Shown here: positions 25,501-37,500 of the stretch, in pieces
Position numbering within the stretch: the stretch's first letter is position 1
Layout: each line of letters opens with the position of its first letter
NCBI GenBank assembly: GCA_947184155.2
Contig: CAMXCT020000378.1
Span: 130,001-194,000, forward strand
DNA: 64,000 bases
Direction of reading: 5' to 3'
Origin: Cladocopium goreaui
Taxonomy: Eukaryota; Sar; Dinophyceae; Suessiales; Symbiodiniaceae
The notes under the pieces: model-generated
What the model saw: the letters and a program-made list of their open reading frames with translations, nothing else
What the model was told of the DNA's origin: nothing
Databases searched by the model: none
Program-made: the position numbers and the translations under genes

Positions 25501-28500
25501 ATGGGACATCATGGGACATCATGGGACCCTATGCTTCTCTTCTATTCCAGCTTTTCACCTCCTCCAGTCAGCATTTCCGGCTCCATTTCCGGCTTGCTGA
25601 GTTTGAAAATGCGGCAATATCATGCAATATCAATACCCAGCAATAAAGCCCCATGGCAAGGATGGTTTCTACCACCGCTTTGTTGAAAGTCTGGATCCGC
25701 TCACTCTCCAAGGTACTGCGCTACTCCATTGGAATCGGTCACCGCCACTGCATCAAGCAGCTCCTAGCCGTGCCACTTTGGAACCCAACATTGTCATAGG
25801 CCATTGACGATAACTCCAAATCTGATCTGAAGCTGGTTGCGAAACATTCCTGTGAACCCCGAATTTTCTCAAGCCCGTTTCATGCAGCTAATTGCAGCTA
25901 ATACAAAAATCATGAAAGTCCCCAAAAGCTGTTTCTTTCCATCATCTGACAAGTGTGGTGTTCTGCAAAAAAACTGGCATTTGCCTCTATCATAGACCTA
26001 TCAGTTGTGTGGCTTTCTGAGTGCTCCTTGTTTCTGACACCTTCCTGTTGTCTGCGGTACCAGTTGGGATTGCGGCCGCCCATCTCAATCGACACCAAAG
26101 CCTTGGCAGCTCGGAGGATGAGTCCCGATCCCTGCGGTAAAATCTGAATGCTTCGAAATGTTTCACATGCAATATGATGCAATATGTATAGACTATTAGA
26201 TATGACATGTATAGTATGTTGAGACATTTGCATATAGACATATGTAGATATACGTAGATACACGTACATCACATCCGTCATCCGTAGTCGTGTTTTTGCA
26301 TTAAGGTCTCAAGTTGAGCAAATGTACACATACGGTTTTTTCGGCCCTCTCAAGCCATTGGTATCCCAAAAAAACATCCGAACTGCAGCTGTGCAGCATA
26401 GCAAGTCACCTTGGACAGAACATGGATGGCGAATGGCAATAGCAGCTATCAGCTGCTCAAAAAAATGATGAAACATGTTTGAAAACATGTTTGTTCAATA
26501 TGGATCAGATATGGATCAGATGCCCCTTGTTTTGCATATTTTTGCATTCATGGGACGGATTCATAGTCTGATAATTAGAATTCCCTTCTCAACCAAAAGC
26601 AAATCCTTTTACTTATGTGACTTATGTGTGTTTAGTGCACATAATGTCATCAAAATGGTTGCTACTTATCATGAGAACATCCAACCCTCGCCAAGTTGCA
26701 CCAGCCACAGGAGCACCGTTTTCTCCAGTCACCGTGACAGCAGGTTGGGGATCAAACCTCAAATCCACTTATCATTGTTCCACTCAAATTCCTGGGGATT
26801 TTTTGGGAAATACCACATGTTCCACATCCATATGGTGATTTAAACACTTTGGTCTACATCTGGGACGAGCAGCGGAACGCCTTCTGTGGCAAATGCTGGC
26901 ACCCTTGGATTCAGTGAAGCTGGAAACTCAAGACGTAAAACATGTAAAACATTGCCACCTTCATTTCACCTTCATTTCCAACTTCCCAGGATGTCCAAAA
27001 GATGTTCAACCATGTTCAACCTATGAAGCATCAAGTGTGTCGAAAAAGCCAAGAGTCGCAGTTGTAACCTGCACGAACTAGACACAACAAAGCCACTGGC
27101 AAGAAGCATCTAACATCTGCACAAAAAACAAACGGTGAGTCAAAAGCTTCGTGAAACTTGCGAATTTTCGAGCCTGAACTCTTGCTACTCTCGGAAGGAG
27201 GTAGGTGGAGAAGCGGTAGAACTGGACGGTCAAGGGATAGTTGCTCCTGGCATAACATCCATCAAAGTCCCATCAAAGTACCGAAAAACGCCCTTTGAAA
27301 AGCGCCGTGCAAATCAATGGGATAGTCACCGGAACGTCATGGATAGTCCTTGGAGAATAGACTTCATCATTCCAAGGAGCGAAGACCAGTGCACTGTCGG
27401 AGAACACGATGTTGACGTGGTCAACCTTAGTCAACCAGGGTCAACCGGAAACTGAATCAGCAGAACTAGTAACATCTAGTAACTAGCAGACTTGAGAAAA
27501 TGAGGACTTGGGGGACTCTCATGATGCAATCTGCAAGCCATCCCTGGGATTCGAAGTTCTATGATGTTCTATGGTTTAGCAAGCTATCAGCTACGACGAG
27601 ATCAACATCTCAGCCACAGTCACATTGCTGCTCTTGACGCCCAAGCAAGTGAATCTGGCCTTGATCCGGCGGAATGCATCCAGCAGAGTGGTGCCAAAAT
27701 CTTTTAAGCTTGCGGATGCTTGCGGTCCCCAGACTTGGTAACTAAATGATCTAATAGATCTGACAGATCTGATGGATCCATATAGATCCATATAGATCCA
27801 AATCATCCAAATCATCCAATGACTCCGGCACAAGCTGCCGCAAGAAGCGCAAGTCCTTCAGCCCAGTGGCTATGCCACCGTCATCCGAGAGCTCCGATTC
27901 TGGACAATTCCTTAGAGCGATTTCGACAAACACTTCGCAGTTGCCCAAGGCTTTCCCATGTGCAGCTGAGAGTCAGTTCTACCACCTGGACAAATGGATC
28001 TTCAATGATCTTCAATGATCTTCAATGATCTTCAATGATCTTCAACTGGTTGGTACAATAAATCTGAAGTGTCTCCCTAAATCTGGTGGGCATCATCCCC
28101 AATGATATCCCCAAATATCGGGGATGCCTGGCCTTCTGCCCCCTCCGATCATAGTTGGGCGTTGTGGCACTGGGTCCCATGATGGGCCAAGCAGAATCCG
28201 GGTTCGCGAAGGCCATGATCTGACGCGAAGCTTGGGGATGATGGTGTGATTTTTTTCCTAATTTCATCCGATCCCCCTGTGATATCCCGATATGACATTC
28301 CCACATATAAAGCACCAAAAATTATATAAAGCTCCAAAATGAAGACATCCAATCCTCAACCAAGTTGTTTTTGGTGCTTAATGGTTAGGGAATTGGATCG
28401 GTACTTGATTTTAACTGTTCAGGGAATGGATTTTTTTTCTATGTCCAAATTCCGAACCCATTGGCTGACAAAAATCAAAACATCTCCACCATTCCCACCA

Positions 28501-31500
28501 CCAATCCCCCATTGTTCAACATGTACCCCATGAAAAAGTGCATGTTTTGTGCATTTCTCCCATCAAAAATCCTCAAAGTTTGACATCTCTTCACCATGTT
28601 CCGTTCAAATCTACCATCATTTTCCATCATTTTCCCACATCTTCCGACTGAGTTTCCGACCTTTCGCCCCGGCACTGGCAGACCTCGCATGTCCCGCACC
28701 AAGATCCGTGGTTGCCAGGCGAAAGCTTCTCCAATCTGGCTGCCGAGAGAGATATGGCGACTCCCATGGCGACTCCCAAATGGGGATACCTAATGGACAA
28801 ACCATGACAGACCTATATGTCTATGGAATTATTGGTCAAACCCAATGGACCTCTCCAATAAATGTGTTTAAAAAATGTGTTTTTTGACATCAACACCATC
28901 TCGAAACAAATGGGTTGCGCATTACAAATAGGATCCTCTCACAGGATCACATCATTGGTCAAAATTCAGCGCCTTGACAATGCGTGGTGGTGCCACTTCT
29001 GGCAGCTCGGGCCTTGGTTGCTGTCATGTCTACCACATTCTCTATTAGATATATCATGATATATCTTTTGTTCGATGCAAGAAGTGTAAGATGAACTATT
29101 ACCATCTATTACCATTATTCCCAAAAAACAAAATCATGTTCCAAATGGAGGTTTCATTCATTTGCCAGCCTTTTTTTAACTGTTTCCAAGGTGCAACGTA
29201 TCATCCACAACTTCCAACGAGGCAACGGGTGTGGACACCAACATCACCGCTTCCTCGGGGGCATCGACGCCAGCCGCGGAGGGCAACAGGGTGTAGAGAC
29301 CTCCGGGGCCATCGATGGTGAAGTTCCGCAGGCTGATCAAACCCGAGTCGTCCGTCAAACCTCACCAAAATGTGTCAAAATGTGTCAAAATGTGTCAAAA
29401 TGTGTCTGCTGAAACTCTTCAACCTATTCAGCAATGCAGCTCATGCTGTGAATTGCAGAAGTGGATGAGGCCTCTATTTGTGAAAGTCTTGGTTACCACA
29501 TCCTTCACGAAATAATGTAATGTCTTGAAGGCAACACAGATTTCGAGCTACCTTTGTTGTACTGGACACGGTCGTAGCCACAAACCTTGGACACAGAAGT
29601 GAGGCAGTAGACACATTTTAGGCATCGGCCGATTTTGGAGATCAACAAACTTGGGCTCAAAAATGCTCAAAAATGCGTGAAGGATGGGGTACACTGGGTA
29701 CACTGTGGCACCTACCAACTACCAACTTGCTCCCAACTCGCCGAGTCACATGTTGAAGCCTTCGCGCTTCCACGGTGCCCTTCATGGCATCCATCTGCGC
29801 CTCAAGGTTCGACTGACGGCACTGCTGAAGCGGAGAACCCGTATTTTCTGCTTAGTTCAAATTGGATCCACACCCCACAAGCTACAACTCGCTTTGAGTA
29901 AATTAAAATAAGTTAAATCTAGTGGCATCTAGTGGCATCATCTTGCGTCCGCTTTTCGCACAATCGTTTCATCTGTGGATCTATACTGGGCCTTGATCGG
30001 CGTTTCCCATGCCAAGAGGACCAAAATCCCGGCAGCGTGAAGGAAATGCGATGAAATCGAACCTTCCAAGTCCCTTCGAAATGGCTAATGACCATTAATT
30101 ACCACCATTAGTTACCACCATGAATTAATTACCAGCATTAATTACCGACCAAAAAAATCCACCTGTTCCACCAAAATCCACCCTGGCGGCCTTTGAACAT
30201 CGCAAGGGCCCATCTGCCACAAAGTTCCTAACCTTGACCTGGCGACATGGCGGACATCTAGGGAGAATGATGATCAACCGTTGGTTCCCCTGATCTTTTG
30301 CAGGCTGATGGTTTGAACATGACATGATCAACATGATCGACATGATCAACATGATCAATCGTTGGGGTTTAGGATGGTTTAGGGGTACCCGAGATGTCTT
30401 TAAAAAGGTGCACAGTTTCGGTATGTTTCGGTATGTTTCGGTGCATGGTTCCGAGCAGAGACTTCTGCAGTCTCTGGAAAGATCTGGAAAGGAAAGGATG
30501 GTTTAGGGGTACCACATGGCACCACCCTTCGGCCAAAACCATTTCATGATGACATCATGACCATTCATGACCAGTCATGACCCGCTTGACGTCCTGAAGC
30601 CGGCCTCAACCTCCACATTGGGCATGGGACCTCCAGTGCTTTCCGAAATTCGTCACACTGAGGCATCTGAAGAAAAAAATGCTCACCTCGTCCATCGTTG
30701 ACCACGAAGATCTTCTGCGAGCGGTTTGGGATGGTTCCAAGGCCTGACAGAAACAGTAATGGCATCAATCCTGGCATCAATTGCATCCTTTCTCTTCACA
30801 TCTGCCAGCTGATTTCATGACATCTCTTCATTTTGAACTTCGACAACTTTAAGAATTTCTAGAAATCGACAAAAAAGTGTCGTATTTTGGGCCATGGTGG
30901 TATTTCTCCCCATTTTTTCCCCAAAAAAGTGGTACCCGCAGCACCTGTATACAAACCTTTGAGGTCATCTCCCAGTTCACCGGACAACCACGAGGCCGGT
31001 GGAGGACTCGCAAAGCGAACCTCAGAATGGGCAGATCATGAATAGCTTTCCATAGCGACTGGAATGATGGGCAGATTGCCACGATAGGAAACTGGTTCCC
31101 ACGGAAGCTCACCAGGAAACCGCTTTCACTTGCGGCGCAGGTTTTGGAACTGTCTGAAGCAGCACAAGCCTCGATTCGCTGCAAGATGTCGAAAATGTCA
31201 CAGTGCCAAGAGATGTCTCCAGTTTATAAAAGCCATAAGCTGTACATGGCTGCATCACATTCATATTCAAACTATTGGAGTCAAGGTGCACAAAGTAGAT
31301 GTAAACTAAAGAGAAGGCGACAATGTTGAGGCAGCGCACCTTGGTTTTGCGGATTAACCATTGACTCTCTGACTCTGGATGATTTCACAACTTCCTATGG
31401 AGTCCTATGGGGTTCCCCTCCCATACACGCCATGGAACTCGAACGCGATCTTCCACAAGGTCGCTGATTTGGAAGAAGCAAACCTGCGGCTGTCTGTTAA

Positions 31501-34500
31501 AAGTGCTGTTGAAAGTGCCCCCAACGTGACCAAAATTCAAGGCGTGTCTTCAAATGGATGATGGATGTGTCTTCAATCTGTGACTTCTTTGCACCAAATG
31601 ACACTGCAAGCGAAATAATACATGGAAAATACCATAAAAATATACCATAAAGTATGGAAATGAGATGCCATGAGTTGTGCCCTGGGCCTTGTTCTTCCAA
31701 GTCGATGTCTCCGGTATCAGCTTGGTTGGCATTCCCTGCAATGGGTTTGTATGTTGGGCCCCAGCATTTGGAATGGGCCTTCTGCTACTGGATCAAACTG
31801 ATTTAACCAATGGTGTTCGCTAAGTCTTCTTGCTCTGTTAAGCCATGGAAACGGAACTTCGGAACTCAAAAGAATAAAGTGACATCTGCAACATAATGGC
31901 ATATAATGGCTTTGAGAATGAAGAAATACAAAACACACCCACCAACTGTGGCCACTGTGGCCACTGTGGCCCCCGGCCTCATCTGCATCGGAATCATCTG
32001 GCGCAGACTCCTTGGGAGTATCTGCGACTTTCGCCTCTTTTGGGCTAACCACCGGCATCGTGTCCCGGTGCCAGTTCGGCTGTGAGCCAAAGCTCGAATC
32101 GCAGAGTCATGATATCAAATCGTCAAATCGCCCCTGTGTTTCTGACATCTGATGTTCAGTGGTGATTTGAAAAATTTGAAAATCCATAAAATCACCATAA
32201 AACACCATAAAACATAAAACAGTTTTATGGTGTGTTGAAGGGTTTCTCCACCTGTTTCCTCCGCGGGCGTCCCCTTTGAGGCGCGGAGTCATCTGTGAAA
32301 CGACGCAATCCAAGCAGCAGTCTGAAATCGGAAACTCAAAAGAGTCATTTGGAGAGTTTGGAAAATTTCTTGGGGCAAGTCTCGGATTTTCTTGGCGAAT
32401 TGCTTTGAACATACTCTTTACTGCGTTACTTCACTCTTTGGTCAGGCGAACTTCAGGTATGTGAGGACCGTGTCGACCTCGGTGGAATGCAGTGCTTTGG
32501 TTGATAATGCTACCAATGATCGGCACAATCTATGAAGCATCCGCTGCAACATAGTCCATCTCATCTTTTTTCCAAATTCAAGCCGGTTTCCGGTTAAACG
32601 GCCCCGGCTTCGCCAGTTTTGGCCACCTTGACATTCTCTTGTGCCTTGTCTATCGCATCACAAATTATATCCAGTAAGGTCAGCCCAAAAAAAAAACGAA
32701 ATGACATGTACTAAAAGTATCTAAAAGTGATCAATTACTTATTGTCATTATTGTCATTATTCTCTATCTGTTCAATTCTTTTCAGCTTTTTGGGGGTTGC
32801 TATACTTGAAGTGTGACCGTGTGATGCGGCGAGCGACACAGTGCTTTTTGGAAATCCCCATCAAAGAGGTGGCATTGGAGGCTGTAACTCGACTGGAAAG
32901 AGGGCAGACTCCACAAACTATCATACAAACATAGACAAACTATCATAGTTGCATCATAGTTGTATCATATAGTTGTGTAATTGGCAGTATTTGTATCGCT
33001 GCGGTATAGACAGTATATTAATATGCTGTTTCATCTTCAATATCTTCATATCTTGATATGTAGGGTATGTCTCCAGGACATCCAAAAAAAAGTGTCGTGA
33101 CCGACACTTGAGGAACACACCCATGGCCACTCTCGGGGCCCTGGGAGATGCGAATCAAAGAGGTTATTGTGATGTCATTATGATAATATAATGATTATGA
33201 TTATGATATATTCTTGTGATTATGATCATGATAATGATAATAATGACATTATCAAAGAGGCTATTATGATAATTATTCGAAATGATTATGATATATTATG
33301 ATAATGATTGGAATCATAATGATCATGATCATAGGATCGCAGCTTTCACATGCTCAAGCAATCTTATTGTCAGGTGCACAAGCGAATCAGAACTCCAACG
33401 AAACAGTTCCCACTTACTGCCTTCGATGATCTCGGCTGTAGAGCAGGAGCCGAAGCAGAGATGGCCTCATTTGATCATATTTGATACATTATTTGATTCA
33501 TTATTTGATCATATTTGATCTATAGATTATCAGAATTTATCAGATCTCGCTGATATCCCGAGCACAGGTCACACCATGACAGGACCACTTGAGAACAGGC
33601 TGAGGTCCAGGCCGCCACGGCCGCTCTCTCTAAACGACTTTCGGAATTCCCGGAATTCCCAGTCCTCGCAGGCGCAGAACGGAGCCAGTTTACCAAGCCA
33701 CTTAGAGGATCAATTAAATATCAATTATGGATGAAAATCGCAAAACAGAGACATTCTTCCACGTCTTCACCTTGGTCTCTGATTTTGTTTGTACGGGATG
33801 TCTCACATCAATGATGCACATCCACTATATCATCTATATCCGCTATGCACATCACAGATACTCAGTCGAAAAGGCTCACAAAGGGCAATCACCAATGCTA
33901 AATAATGCTTAACAGATTGCTTAACAGATTGCTTAACAGATTGCTGAATAGCTAAATAGTATTTAATAGTGCTAAATGGCATGGCTAAATGGCTAAATTG
34001 AGTAAAAAATGAATGAACTGAGTCGCAAATGAAACAGTGGAGTCCGGGCCTGGTTGCCAGCTTGGCCAGCTTGGCCTGGCGAATGCAAGAGCCGAAAGCT
34101 TCACAAACGTGGCCGAAACGTGGCAATGTTGCCGAAAAGTCCTGATTTTCATTGATTTTGTACCAGATGTGAAACTCAAAGTTGTTGTTTTTTGCCAGAA
34201 GAGTCGTTGTTTTTTGGACCAAAATCGTCATCGTCTCAATTCTCGACCTCAGTTGCCGAAGTCATCTTTCGTTCCCTAGCCAGGCGGTCCTGGCAGCGGA
34301 AAAGCGTCTGGAAAACCCATGGAAAACCCATGGTTTGGTTTTCAGCCTTTGGTCGACACGCAGAGTAACTTCAGGTCCTTCAGGTCACCCAAGAGTCTCG
34401 CCAGGGTCCTTCTGTCGAGTGTGGATGCCTGAGAGATCCCAACAATCCATTCAGAATCGTACGATGACATCAATCATTCTGGATCTGCGAGTCTTCTTGA

Positions 34501-37500
34501 CTACCTTTGACCATAATTTTGATATAAGTGATCTATTAGTTATCTATAAATGATATAAGTGATATATATATATGATAAAATATAAGTGATATGACATAAT
34601 GACACATAATGACATGTTCACCGACATGTTCCCACATCAAACGGCCTCACGGCTCCAATCTTCCGAGTCCTCCTTGGGCCTCCGGAAATCAACCAAGGTA
34701 TTCAGCTTCACACCGGAGATATGTCAGATATGTTGATATTGATGTGGTTATCATTCTTTGCTGATGTTGACATCATTGGCATCCCTCAATTTCTCTTTGC
34801 TCACAGCATGTCATTGTATTGCTATTGGTTGTCTTCTCTTTCTGACGATGTACGGAGGATAGAAACAGACTTCCCAATGTTGACCACACTGGTGCCCCAT
34901 TTTCACACTTTATTCGTACTTTGTTTGGCAAGATCATTTCATGATGATTTCATGATATACATATATACATATAATATATATATATGTATAGATAGAATAT
35001 ATTTCATGTGCATATATATATATATACATATACATTTAGAAGTCCTTATGATGTCAACCTGAGGTCGCCACACTCTCGGGGAACGGCCACGGAGTTTGGT
35101 GCGTGGCTTTGGGTAATCTGCCTGAAGCTCGCGGCAAGCCGCCAATGAGGAACTTAGAAACAGTAGCTGCTAGTTGCTGGTACAAAACCATGGAAAACAT
35201 GAGAATAGTATCCATCTAAACCGCGAGATATGCCATGTTCAAACCATCTCAAACAATCTCAATCTTTGTTCTCGAGTTCTGAATCTTCGTTTTGAGGTGC
35301 AGACCTTTGGTCCAAGCCGCTCTTCAGTCGCGCGGCGTCGCTCTTCCAGGATCAGCATCTGACGTGACGATCATCATTTGGAGCCAGGATCATCATTTTC
35401 TGAATCCAAATTCTCTGCACATTTGAATAAACTGAGGTGTGTGCCCAGGATGTATTCGGCAGGGCCGGGGGTTGGGGTATCCTTGGCAACTTCATGGGTG
35501 TTCGTACCTCAGTCAATTTCCATCAAGCTGAAGAGTCTCATTCTGTCAACTGCGCGCCTGCAAGTCGTCGCTTTTCAGCCATGGCGGTAGAAGTTCCTTC
35601 GACTTCAAACCACAGGATTTCAACATATTCAGCTGGACTTCCTCGAAATTTCAACCAGTTTGGCGCCCAAACACATAACCATCTATAGTCTATAGATGTC
35701 TGTAGTCCACTTGGTAAATGAGACCATTTGATTTGTTTGTCTCATTGGATGCGCTTGGGTGAACCCCTCCTCACACTCTGCAGTCATGGCTGCAAGGCGT
35801 TTGCAATGGCTGGAAACCGTCCGTGCAAGGCGGGTTTGCTCGGGGAGTCGATGCTGTGATGGATGTACGCCAATTTTTATGACTGAAAAAAGAAGGGGAC
35901 CAAAGTCATGGATGATGCTTGGTTGGTTTTACAAGTTGCGCCAAGTGGCTCTGATAAAAAAGGACCCTTGGGCCCTTGGGCCAAAAGTTCCTGCTGCCCC
36001 GGACACGTTTGATTTTTGCTTCACGTTCTTGAAACTGCAATGCTGAAATGCCAGGATTCTGGGACAGACTTATTCCACAAAAAAACAACCAGAAAGTGCC
36101 AATAGCACGTTTTCCCTCTTTCATGTCGGTGTCCCTACGAAGCCGTTCATTCATGGCTTGTTTTCATAGCAAAGCACGGAGTGAAGCGGAGGGATTGGCA
36201 CACAGGAACTTCCAAATACAAGGCCAATTCTACTTGCCCCATCCAACAGCAGAACCTGCTGAGATCCTGATCACAAGGCCTCCCCAGAAAATAAAAAATG
36301 TGGACTCCAACCCACCACAAAACCCCTCTCACACAAAATATGTTTGAAAAAATCTAGGGGCTCAAGACCCCTGATTTTATTTTGGAGCACCCTACAGGGG
36401 TATTAAATCTTGCAGCCCAAACTGCCCAAGGTGGATGTCTTTTTTGATGCTTTAGGCTTTCACTGCCTAAGGCTCGGCTGAAACGTCCAACTCCGCAGCG
36501 CAGAGTCAGGACACATTTACGTGAGAGCGAAGACTGTGCATGAGCGCCACCACTTCATTTTGTTCAAAGAAGAACAAACCTAAACAAGAACCACATGATG
36601 ACAAGACCAGTGAAGAATCTGAAAAACAACAGCTCCTCGAGTCGATTTCATACACGGCTGCTCATGTGCTCTGAGTGTGTGGTGAAGCGTATTTCACTTC
36701 ACGTTGGCAAAGAATGGCAAAGAAGAAAGATCTGTTTCAGATCTGAAAAACAACTAGGATTTACCGTAGAGGTATGTTGTGTGGTGCCCTTTGGAGCACC
36801 ACGCAGAAAAGGCTGAGAATCACAAACAAGGGCGCGGAAGCATTTCCTTTCGCAGCAGTCCATCCTGAACGAGTCTGAACGGCACATGAAAGTCTCTCAA
36901 ATTTCTGCATTTTCTGTGGACCAGCTGGCTTTTCACCACAAATCTACATTCCATTACGCTCCCACGCCTTCATGAGCTGGTTCACCTAACAGAAGTGAAG
37001 ATCAGGATGGGCACGGTGTAAAAAGAGATAAATGGAAAATTGCTGGGTTGATTTGCAGTTCAGAAATGTAACGACCAAGAATCTACAGCCCCAGACGGAC
37101 AGAGTGGCACAGAGAGCTGGAGTGAGAATCAGAGAGCAAGTGAAGAAGTATGCAAACAGCAGGAAAGAAGCAGACAAAAAATAATACATATTACATCATA
37201 TTACATATATTTACATACAGTGTCATAATCATATCATAATAGTACCAAACTTCATGAAGCTTCCCAAAATTCCCTGGCGCCTTCCCTTTTTGCGTCTGCT
37301 TTTCTTCTCTTCTCTGCGAGAATCTTGCATCTCAGTGGAGCCCCAGCCTGAAGCTTTCGCATCACATCGTTCAGGAAATAACGCCGGAGAAACAACACGG
37401 ATCACCACGGACACTGCAAATCATAACGGACTATCATTAGATAAATATGTATATCTATTCATACATTTATATATATACATATATATATACATATATATAT